A stretch of 64,000 nt of DNA, taken from positions 1 to 64,000 of the forward strand of contig NW_006500357.1 in NCBI RefSeq assembly GCF_000471905.2. The letters are read 5' to 3'. This stretch comes from Amborella trichopoda. Taxonomy: Eukaryota; Streptophyta; Magnoliopsida; Amborellales; Amborellaceae. Made by a program: the position numbers and the translations under genes. Below the pieces are notes generated by a model. It did no database searches. It was given only the letters and a program-made list of their open reading frames with translations, and was not told the DNA's origin. This document shows, one piece after another, positions 33,640 through 46,400 of the stretch; the first letter of the stretch is position 1, and every line of letters begins with the position of its first letter.

Positions 33640-34690
33640 TTGCGACACTGCTGAGTATAAAAGGGGGAAAACCCTATTTTACTATTTTACTGAAGGGTAA
33701 AATAGTTGAAGAGTTTTAGAGAGAAAGAGAGATGTAGAGCTTTTGGCAAGAGATTTCTGACGAGAACTTCTTGGATAAAATTTACAGAGATGAGCGGTTA
33801 GGAGCATTTCTGACGAGCTTCAGCAGGTCGCGAAGCTTTGTACCGTGATCGCGAACATTTTCGAAGAGTATCGAGGCTCTCTTTGAGCTTCTCAGAGCCT
33901 TAACAGGTTTTGCAAAGGTGCTTTGCTGGAGTTCAAGTGTTTCTTCGACAGTCTTGTGGCTGAAGGGAGGTTGCAGAGAGTTCAAAGGGCTCTGTCGGTC
34001 CTCTGGCTATTGGAGGAGAAGAAGAAGGAGCAGCAGTGGGCTCATCGGGAACTCGATCAGGGAGTTTTGTGGTGAACTATTGAAGTGGGAAAACCAGGGA
34101 GGAGGGAAACTCGCAAGGTCAGGGAAGCTGTTTGAGGATTTTCGGTGGTTTCCGCTAACTTTAGTAACAAGTAGAAGGCTAGGGAAGGGTTTTTCGGTGA
34201 ACAGGAGTTAGTTCCCGATGAGAAGGGGAAACGCCGGTGGGAACCCGAAGGGTTGCGAGGCCATAACGATTGAAGAGACGAAAGGTTGTGGGACGGCGAA
34301 CGGTCGCCCTCCGCACATACGGTGACATGCCACATTGAGATTGTCAGGCGGTGAGCCCAGACTTTGAGGAATGCACGTGTGGCGTGTGTTGACAGCTGGA
34401 GTACAAGCATCTAATCCACCTTGGTCGTGGGAAGACGATAGTCCTCCGTTGGTTGCGAGACGACGGTAGCCTGCCTAGCATTATGCCTTGAGTGATCAAT
34501 CGGCGATACACTTTTTTGAGCACAGTTCTTCTGCGGCAGCTTGTCGTCCTTTATCAGTGAAACTTCTTATCTAATGGCCCAGTCTTCAGGTGTCATTCCA
34601 AACGTGAAGAACCTCTTGTGAGCAGGGGAGCTTGGTACTGATGAATTAACCGACGACAAATTGGTGAGAGGCGAGCCAGTCTAGCTCACT
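33640..34690 (+). mobile_element. Possible plus-strand LTR-like segment with TATA box and ORF start
   Basis: TATAAAAG at 33656-33663 is followed by about 900 bases of GC-richer sequence and then an ATG at 34574 that opens MAQSSGVIPNVKN. The frame continues past a stop with LGTDELTDDKL and EPRLPLSITFVSD. The layout resembles the LTR-leader-ORF start of another element inserted against the Tat element. Boundaries and identity are not established. Confidence 0.3.
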
Positions 34691-34699
34691 GAAAGCTTG

Positions 34700-35424
34700 T
34701 GTGAACCGAGGTTGCCCTTGAGTATCACCTTTGTCAGTGACCCTGTCCAGCTAGTGATGAGGGAAGATAATGACGGAAATGTAAGGAACCACCCCCTAAT
34801 GGTGAAGCCAAGGGCGATCAAGCTGGACGTTGTAGGAGGTATTGGTGTCGATTACGTAGAACTGGGTGTAAAGGTTGAGGTCACCGATCTTGAGACGAAG
34901 GCGCATCGTGCCAGCTGGCTTCTCTCCTGATTGGTTGAATCCTTGCACGGTGATGTGGGTAGGAGTGAGATCGTCAGACCCTAATCCCAATCTGGTGAGG
35001 ATCCTTCTTGGGATCAGGTTGACTGCTAACCTTCATCCAGTATGATCTGGTTGATAGGGCAGGCATGGAGTTCACCATTCACAAAGAGGGAGCGATTGTG
35101 GAATTTTCCTCCCAACTGAAGGTCGTCTTGGAAAAAAGAGATTGCCTAGCACCCACTCAAGATGGTTGGGTCAACCTCAATAGGCTCCACTTTCATCTCG
35201 TACACCTCTGGGTTAGAAAGAGCTTGAACCAGAGCCATACGATAGTCCCTAGACAGTAAGAGGGCGTCATAAATACTTAGAAGGGTTGTACGCTTTCTTA
35301 GGTGCCTAATTACGTCATATTTCACTTTATCCTCATTAGTCTTCTGTGCTCGTGATTCAGTCACTGGTGTAGGTGGTAAGTTAGGCTTAGGAACAAGTTT
35401 TGGTTGGGTTTTGGTTTGTGACAC
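34700..35424 (-). pseudogene. Tat/Ogre-type Ty3-gypsy protease region
   Basis: The minus-strand frame 34990-34796 reads GLGSDDLTPTHITVQGFNQS, then GTMRLRLKIGDL, QFYVIDTNTSYN and LDRPWLHH, the flap and C-terminal half of a plant gypsy retropepsin. The DSG active-site segment would lie near 35000-35060 but is not clear. The preceding frame 35424-35146 is a Pro/Lys-rich gag-pro linker with LRKRTTLLSIYDALLLSRDY. Similarity fades below 34700, where RT should start. Broken. Confidence 0.75.
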
Positions 35425-36389
35425 TGGCTTACTTTGTTGTTCAGTCGGTGTGGTCTAAGTTGATGGGCAAGTAATAGGGACTTGTATTAGGGATGTAGAG
35501 GTTTGAGGTTATAGCTTAGAGAAAAGTGAGGGATCAAGAAACTTGAGGACCTTGAGCTTTGAGGTGTGGGCTCTAGCTTCTTCCCAATCTTAGATCCATT
35601 TTCCCCGTGCTGGCTGGTACTTCCAAGATCTGCACCATATGGGAGGCCTCTTTGGAACATGAGCCTAGAGATGACTCGTTTTTGGCTCGGGCTGCCAAGG
35701 TGTTAGTGATTGTCGAAAATCCAGCTACTTGGGCCAGCATTTCTCTGAGGCGCTTTTGCTGTGACTCACTGAGGCTGGTACTTCCAAGCTCTCTGATTAG
35801 AGAGTTGAAGTCTGAGCATTGCCGAGCTGCACCTATAGGAGAAATATAAGAGGAGGGAGGAGAAGAAGAGTTAGAATGTTCCTGACAACATTATACGTCA
35901 TTGCTGGAATTGGACGTTTGCAGGGGCTATTTTAGGTCTTGCCCCGACTTTAACTATTGTGGGGTGCTTTTAGCGTCGTCACCCATATTAGAGGAATCTC
36001 GAGCTGCTGGTGACTCAGGGATGTCCGCTTGATTGGAGTAAGGATAAGGTGAGCTGCGCCTGGGATGAAATCTTGTAAGGTGGGTAGTAGGGGGAGAGGC
36101 CTGAGAAATTCTTCCTAGACTGGTGGCTGAGGAAGATGATTTCTTCGCTGAGCCAATCTGGGTGCTCGTTGTCTCCTTCTGGATCCCTGAGGAGGTGTTT
36201 GTACAGTCTTATCAGATTGGTGAGTAGCCCTAGCTTGGTGGACTGCCTCACGCTTCAAGGACTTGGGCCTGCTTCATCCATGATAAACTTCACAGGGTTG
36301 AGAAGTCGAGGGCTCCGAAGGTTCCGGTCTATGCTCATGAGGGCTTGTAGTGTGGCTTTCTCTTGAACAGGAGCGACAACCTAGAAGCG

Positions 36390-37080
36390 TTATGGGAGGA
36401 TGGCACAAACAATGTGACCTTCCTGGACTTTCTTCGTGGCTATAGATTCGAAACCAGAGCATTCCTTCAGCTCGTAGCCCCATACTTGGTGATATGGGCA
36501 CCAGAGGTTTTCCATACCTTGGGCAAGGCGCTTAAGCTGCTTGGCGGGCTTAGGAGTGACAAGGCTCTGCTGGAGCATTGCCTCTAAGAGTGCCTGCAGA
36601 GGGTCTTGCTTCGTGTTTCCCTGGGCGTACGTCGGGAGGTCTTCTTGCACTGGCGGAAGAGGGACTTGAGGGTGTCCTCTTGGGTTACCATGAGCTTCTT
36701 GACATTGCTGCATCTTCTTTACCAAGAGCTTGTGGAAGCTGGTGCATTCGTTGATGTCATGGCCTCGTATCTGGTGATACGTGCACCTGAGATTCTCAGT
36801 TCCTAGAGGCAGGAATTTGGGTCGCCTTGTCGGCTTTGGGGTGACGAGTCCTTCTTCGAGTATTATGGCGAAAAATGCATGGAGGATAGCAGGGGCGTCG
36901 TCACCCTCTTGAATTGTTACTATGTGAGAAGCCTCAATTGCCCCAAATGCTTTCTTTTACTCTTCGAGCTTTATCGGACCCTTATTAGTAAGGGTTCGAT
37001 AGTGTCATTGAGCTTATATTAGTCATGAGTGGGGTGTCCTACTTTCCTATGATAGGCGCAATACCTCTCATTTGTCTTCT
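36390..37080 (-). pseudogene. Gag C-terminal zinc-knuckle region with three repeats
   Basis: Three related Cys-His motifs lie in order on the minus strand: CAYHRKVGHPTHD- near 37066-37022, CTYHQIRGHDINEC near 36791-36744, and CPYHQVWGYELKEC near 36506-36459. Each fits the C-x2-H-x4-H-x4-C pattern usual for Tat-type gag, except that the third has Tyr at the second His and the first has lost its last Cys. Flanking sequence is repeated too (LLVKKMQQCQEA-like and ALLEAMLQQSL-like), so a roughly 280-base unit was triplicated. Confidence 0.68.
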
Positions 37081-37141
37081 GCCCGGCCAGCTCTGGGGTG
37101 TTGACCTCCGGCAACTAGATCATGTTCTATTCTAGTAGCAG

Positions 37142-38309
37142 TCAGAGCAATGCAAGAGTCCACGCCTTGGTAAAGGGGTAAACTTTATTTTGGTGCTGGC
37201 CATGGAAGTCATTTTGCTTATAATTTTTAGGAGGGGGGACCTCATTGTAGGATTGCTGCTTGCCCCGAGCCTGAGGTGTCTGTGCCTTGGAGAGGTTTAG
37301 GGTTTGAGGAGCCATGCTCTTAATGTCAATCATGATGACGGCCACGCTGATCACTGTGTTTTGGTCGCCCCGACTGTTGGAGCGAGAATTTGAGGTGGAG
37401 GGTTGCTGACGAGAGCTGCCATGGTGCTTGAACAATCCCTCAATACGAACTGCCTTAGAGATGAGATATGACATGGACGGTGGATTGGTTGCCTCGACAT
37501 GCAAGGCGATCTCGGGAAGCATGTTCCGTATGAAGGTCTGGACTGCTTCCTTCTCAGTCATGGGAGTGGCTTGAAAGGTTGCCCGCTCTCTCCATCAGGC
37601 GATGAACTTGTCAACTGGCTCACCAGGGTCTTGCATCAGAGTAAGAAGCTCGATGGTTTCCACATTCCTTTGGACTTCGTAGAAGCATTGGTAAAACAAC
37701 TACTCCATTTCTTATCGAGTTTGGAGGCAGGCAAGCATACTACTGGAAGGCTGGCCCTTCAAGAGTCTCGACGAACTGATGGAGGAGGAGGAGTCCATCA
37801 GTCACCACCTCTCGACACACTGCTTGGAAGTGGGCAGTATACTGGTGAGGGGACGTAGTACCGTTGAATAGGGGGAGTTTTCCTCTTTGGTAGTTTGGGG
37901 GAAACAACACCTTGTCAATGTATGAAGGGTACGACTTCTGGTAGAGCGACACCTCCTGCATGCCTGGGATCGTGTTCTTGAGACTATGGGCCACCATAAC
38001 ATCTATGTCGATTTGGGAGACCCCGCGGGAGGCATAACTCTCTTGGGAGGCTAGTGGGGGAGTTTTTCTGGGAACCGTGTCCTCACCGGTCGGGGAATCT
38101 GTCGAAGAAGGGGACCTGGAGGACTTTAGGCATTCCATCTTTTCAAGGATGGATTGCATCATTACCTCAAACTTGTTCATCCGCTCTTCTTGAGTGTCAT
38201 CCGGATCTTCTATCACCATGAGACTAACCGTCTCTTTTGGAGGGTCAGAGCGCAGTGGACTGTCGTGGTTGGCGAGTCGTGGGTGGCATGTCAGTGTAGA
38301 GGGGCTCAA
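37142..38309 (-). pseudogene. Tat-type Ty3-gypsy gag (retrotransposon gag domain)
   Basis: The frame 38309-37740 encodes VLFPPNYQRGKLPLFNGTTS and HFQAVCREVVTDG, then FVETLEGPAFQ, the N-terminal half of a plant retrotransposon gag. A shift near 37730 and another near 37590 lead through LFYQCFYEVQRNVETIELLT and DPGEPVDKFIA to the frame 37561-37142 (EKEAVQTFIRNMLPEIALHV). Together these form the whole capsid-like domain. Additional N-terminal gag sequence continues to about 38800 with shifts. The orientation agrees with the right LTR being 5'. Confidence 0.85.
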
Positions 38310-38568
38310 CTTGCCCTGACTGCACTTGAGCTTTATATGCTGATGTTGTGAGGACTGGTTCTTGACGGTCTTGGTATCATGGCTTATGAGCAGTGATGAC
38401 CAAGCAATACTCTTGGAACTACTTAGGTTCTAGAGTTTGGAGGGGTTAGAAGGGATTATGAGGCAGGAGGTCACCAAGGATGGTGACCTCAACTACCTTG
38501 GAGGCTTCTTTGGTCAGGATCTGTAGGCCCTTCTTCTGCTTAATCCTGAGGCGGTTGTGGACCTCATT

Positions 38569-38775
38569 CTAGAACCGAGCCTGAGACTTAGACTGCCCCG
38601 CTTTCTTTGAGCATGCGAGGGCCGTGTCTATGAGTTGGAGCAGGGAGTGGGGTCCAAGGACAGAACGCACCCTGGGTTTCTGCCTTGGAGACTGGAGGCC
38701 TCTGTCTGACATTAGGCCGTTGCCCCAAATTCCTTTGTGAGGCCCGAGTGCGCAGTTGACTTGAGGCTGACTCAA
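38569..38775 (-). pseudogene. Gag N-terminal arm fragment
   Basis: A 68-codon minus-strand frame ending KKAGQSKSQARF leads, after a stop, to RLRIKQKKGLQILT and VVEVTILGDLLP in the same direction towards the gag domain. It reads like the upstream part of the same ORF. Low-confidence domain assignment. Confidence 0.4.
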
Positions 38776-39072
38776 GATGGTACTCTTAGGGAAGACCTTT
38801 GAGTATCAGGGCTGGAGGTGCTTGCTTGGTGTCAGGAGAGCGATAAAGGAGGTAGCTGGTTCATGATGCCGCCTGAGTCTGGACCAGGGAGGAACTTACA
38901 AAGATGGTGTGTGTGCACCCTTAGGGTTAGCCATCCGGGTAACTTGGGGGTCAGCCCGAGCTCGGTCAATGGGTTTGACCTGAGGAGGCCGAGACCTGCG
39001 AGCTTGCGTCTGTGAGAGACTGGGCACTCACAGGGTGAAGCTGTGTGTGTTGAGAGGGAGGATGGAGCGGTC

Positions 39073-41300
39073 GACCTTCATGTGCTCGAGGTGGCATATA
39101 GGTAGCGCTGCCCGAGTTGTGGAAAGCAAATGCATGGCGCATGCAGGGTGCAGCACGAGAAGGCCTAGCCCTGAATGCAAGCTTAAGGCGACGTGAAGGT
39201 TGCCTTGAGGTGCGGCTCGAGTGGATGGACCATGAGCCTTGGGTAAGCAGGGAGTTAGGGACCTTTAAGTCCCCTCTCGCACTAACCCAAGAAAGAACCT
39301 GAGAGCAGGACTGTGAGTCGCTACTCAGCAAGAGAGTAGGGAAGGAAGCTTGAGCAGATCGCTTCCCTGGAAGTATCATGAGTGCGGGGATAAGGAAGTC
39401 CCTGACTCGGATACACGGGTTGAACAACCCAAATGCCATAGAAATTAATGCAGAAAGTTAAAAAGGATATTGGTCAAACAAGAGCAAACCGACTAAGGGG
39501 TAGTAAGTCCCCAATGGAGTCGTCAAGCTGGTTAGGTACCTCGATCTCGCCCTTCGAATCTAGATGATCTGGCAGCACGTTTCTCAGGTTTCTAGTGAAC
39601 CCGAGATTTGAGATCGCACTCTCCGAACCTAGCTCAAGAGTAAAGGCAGGTATACCAACTGATGAGAGAGGAATTTAAGGTAGGTTCGGGACTTACTCGG
39701 ACTGGCTCGGGTGGTCTTAGATCATGAAGAAAACCTCCCAACTGCTTAGTTGGTTCGAAATCGCCTCCCTTGACCTGCAACCCTCTTGTTTTCTGCACAA
39801 CACTTCTACGATTAATTTGCAAGACAAGTGGGTCAAAGAGACCTACCATTATCATAGGGCATTGTATGTTCATATGAGAGTGATGAAGCAGAAGGTTTAA
39901 ATAAAGACAGGAAAGAGAAGAGAACTTGACGGAGAAGCGAGACTAACATGACGGCCAGAAATTACCGACTCGGAGTGGTAGCAAGAAGGGCATGGTTTTC
40001 AGGACCAGCACAAGGGCAATACTATTCGAAACCGAAGTCGATATGGCGGTGTCAGGCTATGTCTACCCTCAGTTAAGTGAGAAGAGAAAAGAATGAAGAG
40101 ACGAAAAGGGGACGAAGAGAAAGAGAGAGAGACGGCAGAGACAAGAAGAACTCAGACGGTAATGGGCATCGCCGCTGGCACGATCGACCCTCATGTGCTC
40201 GAGGTGGCATATAGCTAGCGCTGCCCTGACTTGTGGAAAGCAAATGCATGGCGCATGTAGGGTTGGGCCTGAGAAGGCCTAGCCCTGAATGCAAGCTTAA
40301 GGCGACATGAAGGTTGCCTTGAGGTGCGACTCGAGTGGATGGACCATGATCCCTTGGCTGTATGCGGTGTGCGGTAGCAGACGTGTTACCAATGCAAGCT
40401 TGGTGGAGGGCCACCAAGGCGAGTAAGCAGGGAGTCAGGGTCCTTCAAGTCCCCTCTCGCACTAACCCAAGAAAAAACCTGGGAGCCAGAGAGTAGGGAA
40501 GGAAGCTTGAGTAGTTCACTTCCATGGAAGCATCACGAGTGTGGGGATAAGGAAGTCCTCTATTCGGATAAATGAGTTGAACAACCCATATGTCATAGAA
40601 ATTAATGCATAAAGTAAACGGAGATACTGGTCAAACAAAAGCAAACCGACTAAGGAGTAGTAAGTCCCCAGTGGAGTCGCCAAGCTGATTAGGCACCTCG
40701 ATCTCGCCCTCCGGATCTAGATGATCTGGCAGCGCGTATCTTGAGTTTCTAGTGAATCTGAGATTTGAGATCGCTCTCTAGGAACCTTATTCAAGAGCAA
40801 GGGCAGGTATACCAACCGATGAGAGAGGAATTTAAGGTGGGTTCAGGATTTACTCGGGCTGGCTCGTGTGGGCAACCTATTAGATCACAAAGAAAGCCCC
40901 CTCGCTGCTTTATCTGGTTCGGAATCTCCTCCCTTGACCTGCAATCCTCTTGTTTTCTGCACAACATTTCTACGGTTAATTTGCCAGACAAGTGGGTCAA
41001 AGAGACCCACCATTATCTTAGGGCATTGTACGTTCATATGAGAGTGATGAAGTGGAAGGTTTAAATAAAGACAGGAAAGAAGAGAACTTGACGGAGGAGC
41101 GAGACTAACATGACGGCCAAAAAATTACCAACTCGGAGTGGTAGCAAGACGGGCATGGTTCTCAGGACCAGCACGAGGGCAATACTATTCGAAACCGAAG
41201 CCAATATGGCAGTGCCAGGCTAAGTTTACCCTCAGTCAAGTGAGAAGAGAAAACAATGAAGAGACAAAAAGGGGATGAAAAGAAAGAGAGAGAGACGACA
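39073..41300. repeat. 1.1-kb tandem duplication spanning the LTR/PBS junction
   Basis: The segment beginning GACCTTCATGTGCTCGAGG at 39073 restarts as GACCCTCATGTGCTCGAGG at 40188, and both continue in parallel for about 1.1 kb. Each unit contains internal leader sequence, a primer-binding site (39506-39524 and 40664-40682) and the terminal part of the LTR. The second unit carries an extra 50 bases or so near 40350-40420. Copy one ends mid-LTR at GGCACGATC and jumps back to leader sequence. Confidence 0.85.
40664..40682 (-). other. Primer-binding site of the Tat/Ogre-like element
   Basis: On the minus strand TGGCGACTCCACTGGGGAC lies three bases after the LTR end CA at 40686. This wording is familiar from Ogre/Tat elements, which use a tRNA-Arg-type primer. 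The duplicate at 39524-39506 has two changes (TGACGACTCCATTGGGGAC). Confidence 0.65.
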
Positions 41301-43459
41301 GAGAGAAGAAGAACCCAGATGGCAATAAGCATCGCCACTGCCATCATGAGAAGACGTCGCGTCCTTTGCGGGCGGCGATGGCTTTTGATGAGGCTCACGA
41401 CGATAGCTCCCCATGAGACACACGGTGGTAGTTGTGGAGCACGAGAGAAGCCCGTGGGCGAAATTAAGCATCACCATTGGTAATGTGATGAGGCAACATG
41501 TCCCTTGCGGACGACGATAACTCTTGACAAGGTTCTCGGTGATAACGTCTCATGAGTAGCGCGGCGAGTACCCCACGGGAGTTCATGGCGATGAACGCAA
41601 AGAGGCGTGGAAGGAGCCTACGCACTGCGACAGGTATTATCGCGATCCACAGCGATGGACATCGCCACCTACAATAGTCACACGACAGGGTGAAGACCTT
41701 GCGGACGGTAATAGACTTCGCTACTCGTGTTCCTCGATGAGACGTCGAGGATACGGTTATGGACTGCGATGAGAAGCGCCGTCTGCAAGCCTCGCTAGGA
41801 GGTAGAGAGGAAACAGAAGGGGAAAGAAGCTCGCGCATGACGCTGCCATCATCATGTGTGACCTGTGAGACCACCGAAGAGGCATGCACGACACTGCCAC
41901 TGCTTTGCATGGCCTCTGAGAGGAACTCAGACGGAGAAGAGGAAGAAGAAAGAGAGGAAAAGAGAGAAGAAAAGAAAAAGAAGAGAGAAGATTTACCTCG
42001 AGCCTAAGGGTACCGATCCAAAAGTTTCTCTCACCTTACCATCTCTCTCCAAATATGACCCAACAATGAGAAGAAAGATAAACTTTATTAAGTAAAAACT
42101 CTCTCTTTGTAAACAGTTGAATCCTGTGTGTGTGTTTTTTTTTTTTTTGCGAACAATGATGGTATGTGGTATATATAGAATTTGCTTCAAACATGGGTTG
42201 ATGATCAAAAGTAACCCGAATCGTTGGAAATTAAGTTTAAATGGAATTGAAAGAAATTCTAAAACAGGGTGCAAATGACAGATTTGCCCTTTCCTAACAA
42301 TTTGTGGCATTTCAGAACAGTCTCTGTGTTTCCCTAGAACGTGCATGATTTTTCATGGATGATCCGAGGTCATTTTGATGCCTAGTTGATCGAAAGATGA
42401 TTGTTTTCTTGTAGGGCTCGACATGGCGATCGATTTGATACCAACTTTGAGTCATGGATCGTGTTTTAAGTTCACGACCATGTGATTTAAAATTTGAATG
42501 AATCTTGAAACTTCGAATCGATAGTGTGCTCGTTCCTTGATGTTGTTCGATGATTTCTTTGTTGGATCACACTAAGCATGTTGTTACGATGGCAGGGCAA
42601 CAAACGCAGCTCAAATCCATGCCCGAACGAAGATTTTGCAACTTTGGATTTTTGGCCAAAATATGAAATTTCGGCGACAAAATTTATAGTCATTTCATTG
42701 GCTTCATGTGCAGAATCCGACTGTTCATCATATACAAAGTTCGGGTTAGAGATATCCTGAGACCTTAAGCACACGATGGAATTGGTCTTATGTCAATTGG
42801 GCTTGCGGGCGATGTGATTTGGCCGCTCGAGCGAGGCACATTGCTGTTGAATTTCATGCACTTTTTTCACGGATCAGCAACTTCTCTCTGGCTTTTCTTC
42901 GCACTCGGGTGTCATCGCGAGGCATGCCACATATTGAAACGCTCGTCTTGACGAGACGAACGTCTTCATCAAATTTGAGCGCGATCAGACTTGGGACAGG
43001 CGAGATATGAGGGTCAAAAGTCACTATTCGTGATTGTCCCTTCAATGGTGTGGAGTTGCAGGGTGGCCGCATGGGAATAGCGTGCGGCTCTTCCTGTTTC
43101 ACTCTTTCACTTAGAACTTCTTCCTGGAGTGTCTGTTTAAGCTGAAATTTGACCCCTTGGGGTTTTCAACTGTGCCGGATCCAATGGAAGTGGTCCTGCA
43201 GCAAATTGAGACATTGAAAATGTAACTCTAGTTATAGGGTCCGTTTCAGAGTTTAAGAGGCCGATTTTGTCGGAACTGTTTCTCAATCTACATTGCCTTA
43301 TACATATCGGAATACAACGAAACTTGACAGTAGACTCTTGAGAGTCCACATGAATATCTTGACTAGTTCTGGGGATATTTTGAGACTATTAGACTTTTCA
43401 ATCTATGCTAGGCTTTTATTGAGCAAGGGCCCCATGTTGATGAAAAATATCTTCCAACA
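40686..43459 (-). mobile_element. Long LTR, right copy (2.8 kb), 5' LTR of the Tat-like element
   Basis: On the minus strand it begins TGTTGGAAGATATT and ends CTAATCA before the PBS. TATA (TATATAT) lies at 42170-42176. It aligns with 27656-30273; about 150 extra bases around 42010-42160 include a T14 run and account for part of the length difference. The right flank is ATAGG (43460-43464), one base different from ACAGG left of the left LTR, consistent with a 15.8-kb element with a diverged target-site duplication. Confidence 0.85.
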
Positions 43460-43499
43460 ATAGGAACCTCTATCTGCACAAATGTTATAGGCTTTGGCG

Positions 43500-46400
43500 G
43501 TTAGAGAAGCTATGCGACTTGCTCGAAAATCGTGACGGCTTTTGGTGCACAATTATGATGGCTTTTGCATAATTGTGCACCATACTATTTCACTCACATT
43601 CCCCCAAAAATCCACACAAAAAGTGCCACTAAATTTCCCTCCATAGATAGTTTCGTGCACACGTGCATTGCACGTGCTCAACCCAATACATGCGACGCAC
43701 GCGAAAACCATTTCGGTTTTTGACGCTCAATTGTGGTGGCTTCTGCACAATTATACACCATACTATTCTTCACGTTCCCCCAAATATACGCAAAAAAAGT
43801 GCCACTAAATTGCCCTCTGTACGGAGTTTCGTGCACCCATGCACCGCGTGCAAACAACTCAACACGTGCAATTCACGCGAAAACCATGCCGGTTTTTTGC
43901 GCGCAATTGTGGCGGCTTTTGCACAATTGTGCACCGTACTATCTCCCCCATGTTCCCCAAAAAATGTGCGTAAAAAGTGCCACTAAATTGCTCTCCGTAT
44001 GGAGTTTCGTGCCTCTATGCACTGCGCACGCTCAACTCAACGCGTGCGATTCGCGAGAAAACTGCTATGGTTTTTGGCGCACAATTGTGCCGGATTTTGC
44101 ACAATTGTGCACCAGACTATTTCCCATGTTCCCCAAAAAATGCACGCAAATAGTGCCACTAAATTGCCCTTTGTACAGAATTCGTGTACGCGCAAACTAC
44201 GTGCGCTCAAGTCAACGCATGTGATTCGCATGAAAATCGTGCTAGTTTTTATCGCGCAATTGCGTATCGTACTATTATCTCGACGTTCCCCAAAAAATGC
44301 ACGCAAAAGGTGCCACTAAATTAACCTCCGTACGAAGTTTCATGCACGTTCGCATCACATGCACTCAACTCAACCCGTACGAAAACCGTGTCAGATTCGT
44401 GCGAAAATCGTGTTAGATTTTTGCACCAATAATGGCGCCTTTTGCACAATTGTGCACCATACTATTTCCCCTCTGTTTCTCAAAAAATATGTGTAAAAAG
44501 TGCCACTAAATTGCCCTATGTACGGAGTTTCGTGTACACACGCACACCATGCGTACAACTCAACGCATGCGATTCGCATGAAAACCGTGCCAATTTTTGA
44601 CATGCAATTGTGGCGGATTTTGTGCAATTTTGCACGGACTATTTCCCCGCATTTTGTGCACGCGCACACCGCTTGAGTTCAACTCAGCGCATGTGATTCG
44701 CATGGAAACTATGACATTTTTGGCTCGCAATGGTGGCAGGTTTTGCGTAATTCTGCACCATACTACTTCCCCAGCCGTCCCCCAAAACTGCATGCAAAAA
44801 GTGCCCCCAAATTGCCCTCTGTGCAGAGTTCCGTGCACGCGAGCAACGCGTGCACTCAACTCAACGCGTGCGTTTTACGCGAAAACCATGCCGGTTTTTT
44901 GCGGGCAATTGCGATAGATTTTGGACAATTGTGCACCGTACTATTTCCCCTGTATTCCCCCAAAAATGCACGTAAAAAGTGCTACTAAATTGTCCTCCGT
45001 ATGGAGTTTCGTGCACGTGTGCAATGCGCGCGCTCAACAGATGCGAATCATGCGAAAATCGTGCCAGTTTTTGGCGAGCAATTGGGGATGCTGAGGTGCA
45101 ATTGTGCACCATACTATTTTCCCCATGTTCCCCAAAAAATATGCAGAAAAATTGCCACTAAATTGCTCTCTGTATGAAGTTTCGTACCACACGTGCTCAA
45201 ATCAACATGTGCGATTCGCTCAAAAGCTATGCCGGTTTTTTACACGCGATTGTGGCGGCTATTGTCCAATTTTACAGTGTACTATTTCCCCCACTTTCCC
45301 CCAAAAATACGTGCAAAAAATGCCACTAAATTGCCCTCGTACAAAATTTAGTGTACTAAACACAACGCATGCGATTCGCACGAAAATCATGCCAGTTTTG
45401 ACGTGCATTTGTGGCGGCTTTGGTGCAATTGTGAACCGTACTATTTCCCCCACGTTTCCCCAAAAATGCGCCCAAAAAGTGCCACTAAATTGCCCACCAT
45501 ACGGAGTTTCATGCACGTGCATACCCGCACGCTCAACTCAATACGTGCGTTTTGTTGTGCCAGTTTTTTGCACTCAATTGCTACGGCTTTTGCACAATTG
45601 TGTACCATACTATTTCCCCCATGTTCCCCCAAAATGCACATAAAAGGTGCCATTAAATTTCCCTCCGTACGGAGTTTCATGCACGCGCGCAATGAGTGCG
45701 CTCAACTCAACGAGTGTGATTCGCATGAAAATCGTGCCGGTTTTTTTTCGCTCAATTGTGGCGGCTGTACGCAATTGTGCGCCGTACTATTTCCCCCACT
45801 TTCCCCAAAAAATACGCCCAAACAGTGCTACTAAATTGCCCTCCGTATGGAGTCTCGTGCACACGCACACCGCTCGCGCACAATTTAATGTACGCGATTA
45901 GCATGAAAACAGTGACGGTTTTTGGCACACAATTGTAGCGGCTTGTTTGCAATTGTGCACCGTACTATTTCCCCCACGTTTCCCAAAAAATGCGAGCAAA
46001 AAGTGCCACTAAATTGCCCTTTGTACGGAGTTTCGCGTACGCTAAACTCAATGCGTGCGATTCGCACAAAAACCGTGTTGGTTTTTTGCGCGCAATTGTG
46101 GCGGCTTTTGTGCAATTGTGCACAACACTTACTCCCCCACATTCCCCAGAAACTACTGGAAAAAAGTGCCACTAAATTGCCCCTCATACGGAGTTTCGTG
46201 CACATGCGCACCATTCGAGCTCAACTCAACGCGTGCGATTCGCATGAAAACCGTGCCGATTTTTTGGCACGCAATTGTGGCGGCTTTGGCGCAATTGTGC
46301 TCCGTACTATTTCCCCCATGTTCACAAAAAAGTTCACCCAAAATATTCCACTAAATTTTCCTCCGTACGGTGTTTCGTGCACTTGTGCACCACCGCACAC

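Noticed and set aside
33918..34211. Possible host gene with Arg-rich segment
   Set aside because: No domain, no splice context; more likely LTR-like sequence inside the retroelement block.
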